DNA from: Athripsodes cinereus
Taxonomy: Eukaryota > Arthropoda > Insecta > Trichoptera > Leptoceridae
NCBI GenBank assembly: GCA_947579605.1
Contig: OX388312.1
Span: 27,861,313 to 27,925,312, forward strand
Direction: 5' to 3'
DNA: 64,000 nucleotides
Shown: positions 12,901 to 21,439 of the stretch, one piece after another
Layout: each line of letters starts with the position of its first letter
How positions within the stretch are numbered: position 1 is the first letter of the stretch
The notes under the pieces: generated by a model
Told to the model about the DNA's origin: nothing
What the model saw: the letters and a program-made list of their open reading frames with translations, nothing else
Databases searched by the model: none
Program-made: the position numbers and the translations under genes

Positions 12901-13092
12901 AAAGTGGAAGAGACAAATATTTTGTTAGGTAGGTATATAAATATATAATTACTTGTATTTAGGTTCTACTGATTGACTACTGCTAGACTGTTGAGTGGAT
13001 TGTTGTTGTGGTTTTTGCGCCTTCTGATCCTCTTTGGAGATGGTAGCCTCCGCGAGGAAGAGGTTCGTACTGCCTAAGAGGTTAGGCGCCAT
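3815..13092 (-). CDS. Acyl-CoA desaturase (Delta9/Delta11 type), 5' four coding exons, partial
   Basis: Membrane desaturase of the endoplasmic reticulum that inserts a double bond into fatty acyl-CoA, using cytochrome b5 and a histidine-bound di-iron centre. Exons by position: 13104-12953, 12557-12448, 10949-10787, 3988-3815. They join to 195 residues plus part of codon 196. Residues 1-46 are a hydrophilic N-terminus starting MAPNLLGS with a Q/S-rich run (27-41). Residues 48-98 hold the first membrane segments. His box 1 is HRLWAH (100-105) and box 2 HRVHH (137-141), followed by KFSETDADPHNAKRG, the family hallmark. All introns have GT/AG ends and the phases (2, 1, 2) agree across junctions. 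The third box and C-terminus are absent: exon 4 ends at a GTAAGT donor and the next exon must lie beyond base 1. Without the C-terminal signature I cannot assign the regiospecificity class. Family assignment is secure. Confidence 0.93.
4404..4612 (+). mobile_element. Family A interspersed repeat
   Basis: A nearly full copy. It starts CCCACTCTTTTCCGTAAG, passes GCAGGTGTTCG, ATTCAGCGATGAGG, GCCACCCAT, CATGTTTATTACGTGCAGCT and GGCTACCCCACTTGTGGGAT, and ends GCCGTGATGGTGTA. It codes for nothing. The conserved 3' end with a short variable tail suggests a SINE or a LINE 3' UTR. I do not recognise a published name. Confidence 0.65.
5575..5720 (+). pseudogene. RTE-like LINE, extreme 3' end
   Basis: Reading MPEDRLRWRQIVTIL-like residues followed by an ATG-rich tail (GAAATGATGATGATTG), this resembles the C-terminus and microsatellite end of a 5'-truncated RTE-type retrotransposon. 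It is short and degenerate. It lies in the large desaturase intron. Confidence 0.4.
5940..6055 (+). repeat. Imperfect direct repeat, two units
   Basis: Two related stretches contain CCAC/GCAGTCT.CAGAG.AATATAAA and lie about 70 bp apart. They are non-coding and inside the desaturase intron. The rest of 4620-6650 is AT-rich with no gene visible. Confidence 0.4.
6655..6870 (+). mobile_element. Family A interspersed repeat
   Basis: A diverged copy. It starts CACCCACCCTTTTCTGTAA, has ATTCGGCGATGAG, ATGTTTATTACATGCAGTTA and ACTACCCCACTTGAGGGA, and ends TTGATGGTATATT. It lies in the desaturase intron. Confidence 0.55.
7395..7487. repeat. Cluster of GAGAAATTTCTC palindromes
   Basis: GAAGAGAAATTTCTCTTC, AGAGAAATTTCTC, CGAGAAATTTCT and GAGAATTCTCTC follow one another within about 90 bp. 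Each contains GAA-NN-TTC, the core unit of heat-shock elements, but the cluster sits in repeat-rich intron, so a regulatory role is speculative. Confidence 0.4.
7540..7845 (+). repeat. LINE 3' end with ATAA tail
   Basis: The stretch ends TAAAGGCTGATTCAGCCGTT then (AATA)n. This matches the tail type at 21240 (minus), 53600 and 55990, all of the form AAAGGCT..GCCGT..AATAAATAAATA. The 97-codon frame upstream (7357-7650) may be decayed LINE C-terminus but has no motif I can name. Confidence 0.45.
8275..8400 (-). repeat. LINE 3' tail
   Basis: On the plus strand it reads AATAATAAACTTTATTGTAC, then after an AT-rich stretch GCAATGGGCGAGTTTATCGC and GCGATATCTTC. This is the reverse of the tail family described at 2738. 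The retrotransposon body is missing. Confidence 0.5.
8622..9016. mobile_element. hAT-type MITE, family N1, copy 1
   Basis: The termini TAGCGATGTAACGAAT and ATTCGTTACATCACTA are inverted repeats. The flanks CTACGTAC (8614-8621) and CTACGCAC (9017-9024) form an 8-bp target duplication with one mismatch, as hAT elements make. The sub-terminal zones are packed with ATTCGCGAAT-like repeats in both directions. A run of 13 G sits at 8882-8894. There is no transposase. A second copy, broken by a LINE, is at 47940-49692. Confidence 0.85.
9112..9226 (-). mobile_element. Family A repeat, minus-strand fragment
   Basis: It carries the reverse of the family A core: CACGCCATATCCCA, AAAAAATAAGACGTTCAGGAT, TCATCGCTGAAT. 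The middle part with the CATGTTTATTAC motif is lost. Confidence 0.45.
9236..9390 (-). pseudogene. RTE-like LINE fragment
   Basis: On the minus strand it reads as a piece of a non-LTR reverse transcriptase C-terminal region, with a KCRLFNARIIPIL-like stretch, a CKSWHLTKTQERKI motif and FENKC. The same region appears at 13376-13600 and 28700-28920 on the plus strand. It contains frameshifts and stops and is inside the desaturase intron. Confidence 0.55.
9735..9830 (-). mobile_element. SINE B, tRNA-like head
   Basis: A reverse copy of the SINE head. TCTTCATTTTGCCCTGGCC is followed by a degraded B box (ACATGAACCTGGAATCTTG) and CTTCTGCGCTACATC. It matches 25494-25580 in the opposite orientation. 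It could be mistaken for a tRNA, but the cloverleaf is broken. Confidence 0.55.
9862..10058 (+). mobile_element. Two Helitron H2 3' ends in tandem
   Basis: ACAATTACGGGAGTTTG..AAAGAGATT and GGCGGTACGAAGTTC at 9870-9945 match the terminal 300 bp of the 24168-26411 element. A second GGCGGTACGAAGTTCGCTGG follows at about 10027-10046. Both lack the clean CTAG end (CTGG, TTAG), so they are old copies or tandem 3'-end fragments. Confidence 0.55.
10787..10949 (-). CDS. Desaturase exon 3 (first histidine box)
   Basis: 163 bp. The acceptor follows a run of T (TTTTTTTTCAG) and the donor is GTAAAAG. The first two bases complete an alanine codon begun in exon 2. It encodes AAMGVTAGAHRLWAHKCYKA (box 1) and runs to EWVRDH. 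The last two bases, AG, begin the arginine finished in exon 4. The upstream intron is about 1.5 kb and holds an RTE fragment and SINE B pieces. Confidence 0.95.
11005..11765 (-). mobile_element. SINE B split by an RTE-like LINE
   Basis: The left SINE part (11005-11105: GACAATTCATACAGAAAGAG to ATATATACAATGCA) and right part (11640-11765: ACGTGTAACGCTTTAAACCC, then TTCATTTTGCTGTAGACGAG and a B-box region) would be adjacent if 11106-11632 were removed. The inserted LINE is on the plus strand, the SINE on the minus strand. Confidence 0.65.
11106..11632 (+). pseudogene. RTE-type LINE, C-terminal fragment with 158-codon open frame
   Basis: The frame 11145-11621 reads ILLYGCETWTISKSESGRL (about residues 22-40), then MWCYRRMLKI, GRGRPRDAYMDQLKRDM and a C-terminal RDEWRRK. 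This is the conserved tail downstream of the reverse transcriptase in RTE-like LINEs. The catalytic YADD domain is absent because the element is 5'-truncated. The open frame suggests a fairly recent insertion into the SINE that flanks it. It lies antisense in the desaturase intron between exons 2 and 3 and is not a host gene. Confidence 0.8.
12448..12557 (-). CDS. Desaturase exon 2
   Basis: 110 bp. The acceptor CAG lies at 12560-12558 and the donor GTAAG at 12447-12443. The first base completes a lysine codon split by the 395-bp intron. It encodes WNIVWRNVLAFVYLHLGSLY and the rest of the first transmembrane segments, typical of insect acyl-CoA desaturases. Confidence 0.92.
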
Positions 13093-13104
13093 TATTCAAG
13101 CTAT
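12953..13104 (-). CDS. Desaturase exon with start codon
   Basis: The ATG is at 13092-13090 and opens M-A-P-N-L-L-G-S-T. Coding length is 140 bp, ending AA before the donor GTAATT. Twelve bases upstream of the ATG, after TTTGTTTCAG, is a good splice acceptor, so bases 13104-13093 are 5' UTR and at least one more non-coding exon lies at higher coordinates. The encoded stretch is polar and Q/S-rich, unlike the short N-termini usual in the family. Confidence 0.88.
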
Positions 13105-13375
13105 CTGAAACAAAAGAAATAACAATGAATATACAATTGCATTCATGGATACCATGCATAAAAAAAACATTTTACATTTTGAAATCATAGATTCGTAAAT
13201 AAATTCTCAATTTTATTCAAGTAGATAATATAGTAACAAGGGAATTTATTTAATATACAATTCAACTGTCGTGTGAGGTCATATACCTATGTTAGTGAAT
13301 TCACATAGGCAATTTGGTCATGACACTTAATTAAAGATTAACCAGAGTATAAAACCTTGTACTTTAGTATGACAG

Positions 13376-13600
13376 GGAGAATCCAGCCTTTTGTCGCGTA
13401 TTCATTTTGAAAGCGACACTTTTCAAAATGTCGCTTGTTCAATGCGTGCATCATCCCAATTCTTCTATATGGCTGTGAGTCTTGGCTGTAAACCAAGGCT
13501 CAAGAACGGAAGATATACTAAGCTCTGAAAACAAGTGTCTTAGAAGGATTTTGGATGTCAAATGGTATGAACATGGTATGATATTCACAATATTTATCAC
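13376..13600 (+). pseudogene. RTE-like LINE fragment
   Basis: The plus strand encodes LFNACIIPILLYGCESWL, then a stop, TKAQERKI and LKTSVLRRILDVKWYE. It is the same reverse-transcriptase tail as at 9236 and 28700. A short inverted repeat, AAAGCGACACTTTTC/GAAAAGTGTCGCTT-like, lies at the 5' edge (13410-13435). It is non-functional. Confidence 0.6.
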
Positions 13601-14539
13601 AAATGGGGTAGTTTAGGAATCAACTGCATTGCAATAAACATGCAAATCATGCTCTTTCTGCCGATAAAATTTGAGACATTAATTTACAAATACAAGTAAC
13701 AATGCATAAATAAAATAATTGTTATTTTCTCAATATCCGTGTCAAGGAGTGAACACAGCGATGCATATTATAATATTTATTAAGTACTACAAACACCGAG
13801 ACTCTGAATGTAGCCATTACGTAACTTGTGCAAGTACCACTTAGTTACATACTGCTAGTACGAATATCGCAACCGTAACTAAATTATATGTGACACACTA
13901 AATACTTAATACTCGATACATCATAATACTGGTTACATACAATATGTAATATCTCTACTTGAGGTATTTGTTTCAAAATGAATACGCGTCAAATTTACCG
14001 CTTGCAATAGGTAATTATTGCATTGTTTCTATTGATTTCGATTTAACAGTAATTATGAAATTATGCTTCACTCGAAATTGGGTGCTTTGCCTAAAATCAA
14101 ACGAAAAAGAATTATGAAATCGAAATCTATTTCCTACAATAAATACTTAATTTACTCTAAAATATTATTATATTTTTATGACTTTTAAAACTTTCTTGTT
14201 ACATATTTACAGCAGTCAAAATAAAAACTTTCTACCCCCTAAGCTACGAGTTAATTTTAGTCTGAGTTTCAAAATTTAATGCAGATTATTTCTCAAATTT
14301 AACAGAGGCATAGATATAAGTAAAACTTGATAAATATACAGCTATGAGAAGACATGTCAATGTAATTTGTATGAAAAAAGAGATAACTAAATGGCGTGTA
14401 CGTATGTAGTCCAATTTATTAGTCCACTGACTAAATTTTTCGTAAAAGATGCCTAAACGATATGCAAATAAGAGTTGTAAATGCTTTGTATTATGATCTA
14501 CCTGACTGATCAAAATCGGCTCTTAAATATTGCATGTTG

Positions 14540-14990
14540 ATATCTTTTCATTTTCGAAATGCTAATGCACAATGCCATTCCGAAAGCGAAACAGGGACGT
14601 GGTTGAAGAAGGAAGAAAGTGGAATAAATGTAATGGAGATGCGATCACTGAGAAGAATGGTTCGTAAAACGTTGCGTGAATAATGAGGGTATAAGAAAGA
14701 ATGATCGGATGCACGAGGAGTGTTTTGGATAGAATTGCATGTAAATAAATTACGATGGTTTGGATATGTGGCACGAATGGATGAGAGAAATATTGACAAA
14801 GTGGATACACGTAGCGTGGGTATCCGCGAACCACATGGGTTGATCACGAGGATTCAAAGTCTGGGACGGACGTGTGTTTATAAGAATTTGTATGAATGTA
14901 TAAGAAGCGAAAGAAGTGTGTGATAGATCTTCGTGGCATTCCGTTCTCTCAGCCTACCCCACTTGGGATATGGTGTGAAGGTATAATAAT
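14540..14990 (+). pseudogene. RTE-like LINE 3' end with 3' UTR
   Basis: In shifting frames it reads TWLKKEESGINVMEMRSLRR, NKLRWFGYVARMDERNIDKV and LYECIRSERSV, the tail of RTE-type LINEs (compare RWFGHVERM elements). It is followed by the 3' UTR ATTCCGTTCTCTCAGCCTAC, CCCACTTGGGATATGG and TGAAGGTATAATA. The same 3' UTR recurs at 21440, 34820 (minus) and 40719 (minus). Confidence 0.65.
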
Positions 14991-15554
14991 ATAATAAAAA
15001 AGTTTATTTTCATTTTTGGGAAGGTTTCTTGAAATAGAAATTTAATATTTTCTAGAATTATTACTTTTAAGAAGATTTAGGTACACATTAAGAAGTATAC
15101 TGAAATATAAGAAAATTCAAGGTTTCACGTCAATTATACAATTTATTGCTGATTTCAGAATATTTAAAGATTGTTGTCGACAAATTGGTGTTCGTGAACT
15201 AACCGCAAATTTAAATGTACCACTACGATCTAAGTAACAATACGAACTAATATAGTATTTGTTATAAAGGTACTATACTTGTTGTGTATACAAATTTAAT
15301 ACTTACTCTATGATGCAGACTTCATTGTAGAATAAGTGTTGTGTTATTTGTTTTGTATCGTCATACGAAATATTGACATAGTTTGTTAACAGTTTCTCGT
15401 CTATTCTATATAAATCCTCACTTATAATAATAGTATTTGTACCTGTTTTGTTACTATTTCCACGTCTGTGGTTTTACAGATAATATATCCAATATTGGAT
15501 TGCGTGTTTAAAAATATATCCTACACTTTAATCTGTACTCGAACAAATAATCTG

Positions 15555-15735
15555 TCTTCTATTCTTTTCTGTAAGTTTACGAGTGCCCCGTAAAATGTCA
15601 ATGGGAAGAGATCCCGTCTCTGTGATAAACTCTCCATCTGCGTGTTGATAATATCTTATTTTAATGCTGTTTTTCTATAAAATTGTATGTATTTTAATGA
15701 ATGTACTATAAAGAATTAATAAATAAGAAAATAAA
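15555..15735 (+). repeat. Family A start fused to LINE 3' tail
   Basis: CTATTCTTTTCTGTAAGTTTACGAG, the 5' edge of family A, is followed directly by GTCAATGGGAAGAGATCC..GTGATAAACTCTCCATC and an AATAAATAAGAAAATAAA tail, as in the LINE tails at 42893 and 46453. It looks like one insertion into another, or loss between them. Confidence 0.4.
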
Positions 15736-15799
15736 AGATACCTAGGTGTTCGTAAAACATTCTTTATAAAACATTTAACAATTTCAATATTTATTTATG

Positions 15800-15915
15800 T
15801 ATCATATTATATTAGCTGTTCCGGCTGGCACAAGACAGAGAGGCCTACGCCAAGGTGATAGCCGACCTCGGGGGGACCTGACGTGGCACTTTGAGAAGAA
15901 GAAGATCATATTTTT
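15800..15915 (+). pseudogene. RTE-like LINE, short C-terminal fragment
   Basis: One frame reads LAQDREAYAKVIADLGGT followed by a stop, close to the usual LAEDR..W end of RTE-like LINE proteins. The displayed long frame of 81 codons is a different frame without meaning. Confidence 0.5.
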
Positions 15916-16099
15916 ACAGGGATTCAAATATTTATATACAAATAAATTCAACAGAACTATATTAAGCTACAAATGGAAAAGTGTTATACAAATTATGAAT
16001 GCAACAACTTATGCGGATGCGGAGTTATGCCAACCATCCTAAATGTCTTGACTTATATTGGCACGGAAAGGGTGATTTGAATGTATAGATACTTTTGGG

Positions 16100-16480
16100 A
16101 AATGCCGTGGTGATATTATTATTATTATTACTGACAATAAGACGATTTTTATAAGAATCATTACACCTGAAGGCCAATGCGATCCCAGGAGAAAACGTTA
16201 AACGATATCCAAACGATAACACAACTACAATAATATACTCGATTTTTCTTATGAATTCTGCATACATTACGTTAAAGATTTCAACCTCTCCAGCCAGACC
16301 ATTAAACATTTGAATAGCTCTTCGAGAGGCTGGTAAAAAAAAATCGTGATGCCGAGAACGTCCATATGCATCGAGAAAATATACCTATATTGAAATTTTC
16401 CAGTATTATTGGATTAATAATATGATACCTTTGAGTAGCTTACAAAAGTGACGGGCACAGAATGCATCTCGACAGTTTCG
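16100..16480 (-). pseudogene. Probable LINE 3' region
   Basis: On the minus strand a frame runs FFLPASRRAIQMFNGLAGEV to LAFRCNDSYKNRLIVSN, ending in a (TAA)n microsatellite. The last 90 bp (GGATCGCATTGGCCTTCAGG, TAAGAATCGTCTTATTGTCAG) recur on the plus strand at 53455-53530, also ending in (TAA)n. This marks it as a non-LTR retrotransposon 3' end of unknown clade. Confidence 0.45.
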
Positions 16481-17484
16481 ACGTTTAAAAAATACATATA
16501 TAATTATAAACGAGAAAAGGATGCCTCCTATTGTAAATGTCTTAATCTATTATTTTTTGGCACAAATAAAATGTAACGGAAATATCTAAGAGGACATTTT
16601 ACAAGCTACGTAGTAATTCTATGATGCTATGAACTACATACATGTTTCTATCAAAAAAATATTTAACGCCATCTAAAAAATATAAATTATTATTTTCTTA
16701 GTTTTCGTAATGAGCTGCTTACGAATTCGTCCACCCGTGAAAATATTAATATCAAATTCGTAATTAAAAAAGAAAAAGAAGCCTTTTCAATAGATATTAT
16801 TTATATTATTTTTACAAATTTACTTACAAGTAATCTCATAGTTTTCATGGCCACTATTTATAATTGTCAATGTGATTTGAATAGAAAAATTACATTAATT
16901 ATAATCGCCTGACATAAATTAATGACAAATATTTTCAAGGATACATCGTATACAAATCGACACCGTACATTGAAAAAGTGACGTAGGTATGAAAATTTCC
17001 ATATAAATATTTGAGATCGTTTGTAAATAATGTGTACATATGTTTGTTTATAGAATATTATTTCGGAGATAATCTAAATGTCATTTGTAAGACAAAGCAC
17101 TTAAAAGACGCTACACAATGTACTAATTCACATCCGCTATGGACACAGTTGCCAAACAAGTAAAAGTGAAACAAATAAATGCCTTCTAAATAACCTGCAC
17201 CCTTTGCGAGTTTTACTTGATAACAAAATAAAAAGGCATTTTCAACATACTAGACTTGCAGCTCGGTACATTTTTTCGGAATTATAGTGTTCCAAAATCA
17301 ATGACCTTCAAGCATTAGCCATGTATTGTCTTACAACCAACGTCAGCTTAAAACTGGATGCCAAATTTGATTGCCTGCATGATTTTTTCTTTGAATTACC
17401 GATCATGTATATCTTTGATTTACAACAATATACCTATTTATTATATTTTTATTTAAAGGTACCACTACTATACTCTATTACGGC

Positions 17485-17615
17485 ATTATCCACAAGTGGG
17501 GGATCCAACGGACTATCTGTATGTAATAAACATGCAAGCTGCCCGCATTGTGCTAATACAATATTTAATCATTCAGGATGGGTGGCATACACTGATGAAT
17601 TTAAGATGACAGCTG
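17485..17615 (-). mobile_element. Family A repeat, minus strand
   Basis: It contains ATCCACAAGTGGGGGATC, GTAATAAACATGCAAGCTGC, CATTCAGGATGGGTGGCATA and GATGAATTTAAGATG: the reverse of the family A core and 5' half. Confidence 0.6.
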
Positions 17616-17935
17616 TCTTAGGTTATGCATGAAAACATATTAACAGAATATATTTTTTTAGTTTTATTAATTTACAGGTGCTTTGTATTTTCAATTAGAA
17701 TCAACCAGTTTTCCATAAATGGGAATACTTCCAAAAAGACATGAGTCATATTTCTTCTAATATTCGTCTTGATGGAAGATAGACCTGGTTGTCTGAATTT
17801 TTTTTAAATCAGCTACTCTAAAATCGCGGACTGATACAAAAAGGGGAAATTTTCATAAATGGTTTAACAAAACACACGTCTCTTCTATTATTGCATTTTT
17901 TATTACAAAGAGCGTCCGACACGTCTTTCTAATAA

Positions 17936-20120
17936 TAATAATAATAACAATCGGATGATTTTTATAGCGCCGTTTTGTGGACAGATCCACCTCAAGGGCG
18001 CATAGGATGTTTTAAGGTATTCGCTATAGCGTTGCAAAATATTAACAGTGACCTTACATATATTTTCAGTTTAATCCATATGATTTCTTAAAAAGATGCG
18101 TTTTCAAATGGGTCTTAAACTGGTTCAAGGTCTCTGCTTCCCTGATGTTTGTGGGAAGCCTATTCCACGCACTAGGACCCGCAGATATGAAGGCGCGATC
18201 CAAGTACGCTGGCGCTGGACTCATTTTAACTACTTCTAATCTTGTTGAGATGTTGGATTGAGACCTTAGAGAATTTTGTCTCTGATTTAATGGTTGGCGA
18301 TTGCAGAGTTCCGAGATATATTCCGGAGCCATACCATTCAATGCCTTGAATACTGTTAGGCAAAGTTTGAATTCAATCCTCTCTGGGCACTTAAGCCAGT
18401 GAAGATTCTGAAGTGTCGACGATATGTGTGAAAACCGATCCATTTTATATATAAAACGTGCAGCAGCGTTAAAAACCGATTGAATTCTTTGAAGATGTAC
18501 ATTGGGCAAATTCGCCAAAATACCATTACAATAATCTAATCGAGAAACAACAAATGAATTTATTAGAGTCTTGGCTCCATCTATTGACAAGCACCTTCTC
18601 ACATTCCTCAGCTGACGTAGAGTATAGAAACATTGACTAACAATCGATGATATATGTTTCTCCATAGAAAGCGCATTATCCAGATGAGAACCAAGAAATT
18701 TAACATTTTTCGATGGAAATATGTCTACATTTTGAACGGAGATGGGATCTGAACCTATAAGATGTTGTCTCCCTTGAGAAGCTACCCATAAGAATTCAGT
18801 TTTGGTGGGATTTATCTTTAACATATTGTCTGACATCCAAGAGGATATTCTCGATATGCACGAGACTACATCTTGCTTTAGAACGTCTTCAGATCCGGGA
18901 TAACAAGATTTAAAAAACAAACGATCATCTGCATAACAATATGTTTCGAAACCAAGCTGTTGTATTAAAGATTCCAAGTGGTTAGTATACAAGTTGAACA
19001 GAATCGGTCCCAATACTGAGCCTTGGGGAACTCCGTATTTAGTGGAACGCTTTTCTGACATGCTGTCATTGAACTTAACTTCATACTCTCGGTCTGATAA
19101 ATATGAAGACATCCACTTTATGGTGTCATCTCTGAAACCAAATTCATGTTCCAACTTTGATAACAATATGGTATGGTCGACAGTATCAAAGGCAGCACTC
19201 ATATCTAAAAATGATATTAACACCACCTCACCCCTAGCTATATTAGATATAAGATCTGATACCGTTCTTATAAGTATGGACTCAGTAGAATGGAACCTCC
19301 TGTACGCTGATTGATTTTTAGCAATAATGTTCGTTGAATTTAGGAAGTTGGTAATTTGATTTGACATAATTTTTTCTAATAGTTTGGATAAGAGAGGCAA
19401 ATTGGAAACTGGTCGGTAGTTTTCGGGACTATTGGAATCTAAGTTGATCTTTTTCAATATAGGTTTAACTACTGAAAATTTGAAATGTTGTGGAAATATG
19501 CAGTGATCTATGGAGAGATTCATGATTTTAGTAATTACAGGCGTTAATTCATTAACAGATTTTTTAAGAAGCCATGTTGGAATAGGGTCAAGTTCTGATT
19601 GTTTATTTGGTTGTTGGAGAATTAGTTTTTTCACTTCATCTTCTTGGATGTTGCAGAAACGGTGAAATGTATTCCTATTAGATGTTGAAGTATTCTTCAG
19701 ATGATTATCGGTTGAGGATGAAATTGATGTTGAACGGATGTTCTCGATCTTTTCGTTGAAATAGTTAGCAAGATCGTCAGCATTCAAACTGGAATCTACT
19801 TTGGCGAATTTATCCTTGCCACACAATGTATTAATATTTTTCCAAAGTAACTTTGGGTTGGTCTTATTTGATTCCAATTTGCTATTCCAATAATCTCCTT
19901 TTTTAAATTCGAGTATTTTCCTATATTCTTTCTGAGATATAACCCATTGTTGACGGTCATTGATTGTTTTAGTTCGTCTGAACTTCCTCTCCCTTTTCCT
20001 CATTTCTTTCTTCAGCCTACGACAGTCTTCATCGAACCATTCTCGGGTATCTTTATTTCTATCCCTACAGATTTTAATTTTAACTGGGGCAGTTGTATCT
20101 AATATTGATTTTAGATACAA
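17936..20120 (-). mobile_element. 5'-truncated L2/CR1-like LINE
   Basis: A non-LTR retrotransposon with an open reverse-transcriptase frame (18066-20120) and a 3' UTR of about 130 bp ending in (TTA)n at 17936-17955. It is cut just upstream of the linker between endonuclease and reverse transcriptase, so the endonuclease is missing. Related 3' UTR pieces (GATGATTTTTATAGCGCC, AAGGGCGCATAGGATG) are visible at 22540-22605 and 55475-55545. The 5' edge carries a 15-bp inverted repeat (20088-20102 with 20111-20125). Confidence 0.88.
18066..20120 (-). CDS. LINE reverse transcriptase, L2/CR1-like, 684 codons, 5'-truncated
   Basis: It would copy the element's RNA into DNA at a nicked chromosomal site. 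The visible start codon is TTG at the truncation edge and is not a true start. Residues 1-150 are the basic linker after the lost endonuclease. NYRPVSNLPLLSKLLEK (234-250) is the finger region, FLDMSAAFDTVDH (304-316) is motif A with the first catalytic aspartate, GVPQGSVLGP (363-372) is motif B, and YADD (396-399) is motif C with the other two aspartates. It is followed by RLFF, where TQLY-like residues are usual. The C-terminus SAWNRLPTNIREAETLNQFK, then THLF, is typical of L2/CR1 elements. There are no stops over 684 codons, so the insertion is young. Clade assignment by eye; alternatives are Rex1, Crack or Daphne. Confidence 0.9.
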   Translation of the reverse strand: MYLKSILDTTAPVKIKICRDRNKDTREWFDEDCRRLKKEMRKRERKFRRTKTINDRQQWVISQKEYRKILEFKKGDYWNSKLESNKTNPKLLWKNINTLCGKDKFAKVDSSLNADDLANYFNEKIENIRSTSISSSTDNHLKNTSTSNRNTFHRFCNIQEDEVKKLILQQPNKQSELDPIPTWLLKKSVNELTPVITKIMNLSIDHCIFPQHFKFSVVKPILKKINLDSNSPENYRPVSNLPLLSKLLEKIMSNQITNFLNSTNIIAKNQSAYRRFHSTESILIRTVSDLISNIARGEVVLISFLDMSAAFDTVDHTILLSKLEHEFGFRDDTIKWMSSYLSDREYEVKFNDSMSEKRSTKYGVPQGSVLGPILFNLYTNHLESLIQQLGFETYCYADDRLFFKSCYPGSEDVLKQDVVSCISRISSWMSDNMLKINPTKTEFLWVASQGRQHLIGSDPISVQNVDIFPSKNVKFLGSHLDNALSMEKHISSIVSQCFYTLRQLRNVRRCLSIDGAKTLINSFVVSRLDYCNGILANLPNVHLQRIQSVFNAAARFIYKMDRFSHISSTLQNLHWLKCPERIEFKLCLTVFKALNGMAPEYISELCNRQPLNQRQNSLRSQSNISTRLEVVKMSPAPAYLDRAFISAGPSAWNRLPTNIREAETLNQFKTHLKTHLFKKSYGLN

Positions 20121-20980
20121 CTGCCTTTAGATTCTACCTCCTATTAGTCATTTTCAAAATCTGCGTCATACAAAACTGTAGAACAAAAGACACATGTTTT
20201 TTTTCAAACACAACCTTTGCATAGAGAAGAACTTACGACGTGATTTAAATAATATCAATATAATGAAAAAAGATAAATACAAGATTTATTATTATTCTAA
20301 CAAATATTTACATATTATTGAATAACATTCTCGTAATTCAATACTATAATTATTGTAAAAACACTAAATTTTCATTACATAATTACAAGTAACAAATATT
20401 ATGAAGCAAGAACATTTCCTAAAACTAGGACACTTCCTTTCGCACATATCAAATGTAAATAATTTCCACATAAATACTTGTATGAATCGCGTCATACCAA
20501 ACAATAAATTGTTGACTTAAAACATGCCTTGAAAATACTATAGACACATTGTGACAAAAAACACAAAAATATCAATAAATAATAGGAAATTCTCGGAAAA
20601 ACCTTTTTTTTTTGAAAATGCTTTTCTCATATTTAAAAACGATTAGGTACTGTCAAAAATATTTAAGTATATAATATATAATTATTGTGAAGATTACCGA
20701 TACCTATTTGATTTTCTTATTTAGTATTTGTGATAAGTAATATTGAAATTATTTTATCCTATTTATGTACTCATATGTATACATAGTTATTTTTCTCTTA
20801 GATAGTTATTTTTCTCTTAGTTTTATACTCAGCCCCGATGATGCCAATTTGTTAGTGAAAGTTCTAAACGTGCTGTAAGCACATTTGTGAAACAAAAACA
20901 ATGATCATTTTGTATATTTTTAATGTCCGAAAGAGAAGATGTGAAATGACACGGGTGTCCGAGAACTACGTGGCTGCAAC

Positions 20981-21138
20981 AGCAGGGCTACTATTGACTC
21001 AATCTAAATACGATCTTAATCAAACGCGCTACCGCTACCGCGAGATTGGATGCGATGCACGTATTTTTGACTAATCGTCACTTCGCACGTCGTATGATTA
21101 AGATCGTATTAAGATTTTGGCAAGTGTAAACTTACAGT
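20981..21138. mobile_element. TIR element, family T1, copy 1 (degraded)
   Basis: It starts CAGCAGGGCTACTATTGACT, continues CAATCTAAATACGATCTTAA, holds a CGCTACCGCTACCGCG core and ends in the diverged reverse of the start (GATTAAGATCGTATTAAGAT). The better copy is at 54434-54605. No coding frame. Confidence 0.6.
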
Positions 21139-21239
21139 TGGATCTAATTCTTATGGATAGCTGCATGCTGAATAAGAAAAATCGGTGTGTACGAATAAGA
21201 AATTGCATAGACGTGGAATTGCATAAAGCTAAAGAATTA

Positions 21240-21345
21240 TGTAATTTTTTTTTTTTATTTATTTATTTATTAACAATTCACGGCGCTAGCCTTTTACATG
21301 TTATACATTACCATACATAGTTCATAATTATGATGTATATACAAG
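21240..21345 (-). repeat. LINE 3' tail (AAAGGCT type)
   Basis: On the minus strand it reads ACATGTAAAAGGCTAGCGCC, GTGAATTG, then (AATA)n and A-rich. It is the same tail as at 53600 and 55990. The 67-codon frame 21117-21320 crosses this repeat and is not a gene. Confidence 0.55.
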
Positions 21346-21439
21346 TGTAGAATATTAAGACACAACAATCATAATAAAAAATAAAAAAAAAAACACAAAA
21401 AAAGAACAACACAACTATCAGTATCACAGCCAGCATAAG

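Noticed and set aside
18994..19314. 106-codon plus-strand frame
   Set aside because: Antisense to the LINE reverse transcriptase motifs; no sense on its own.
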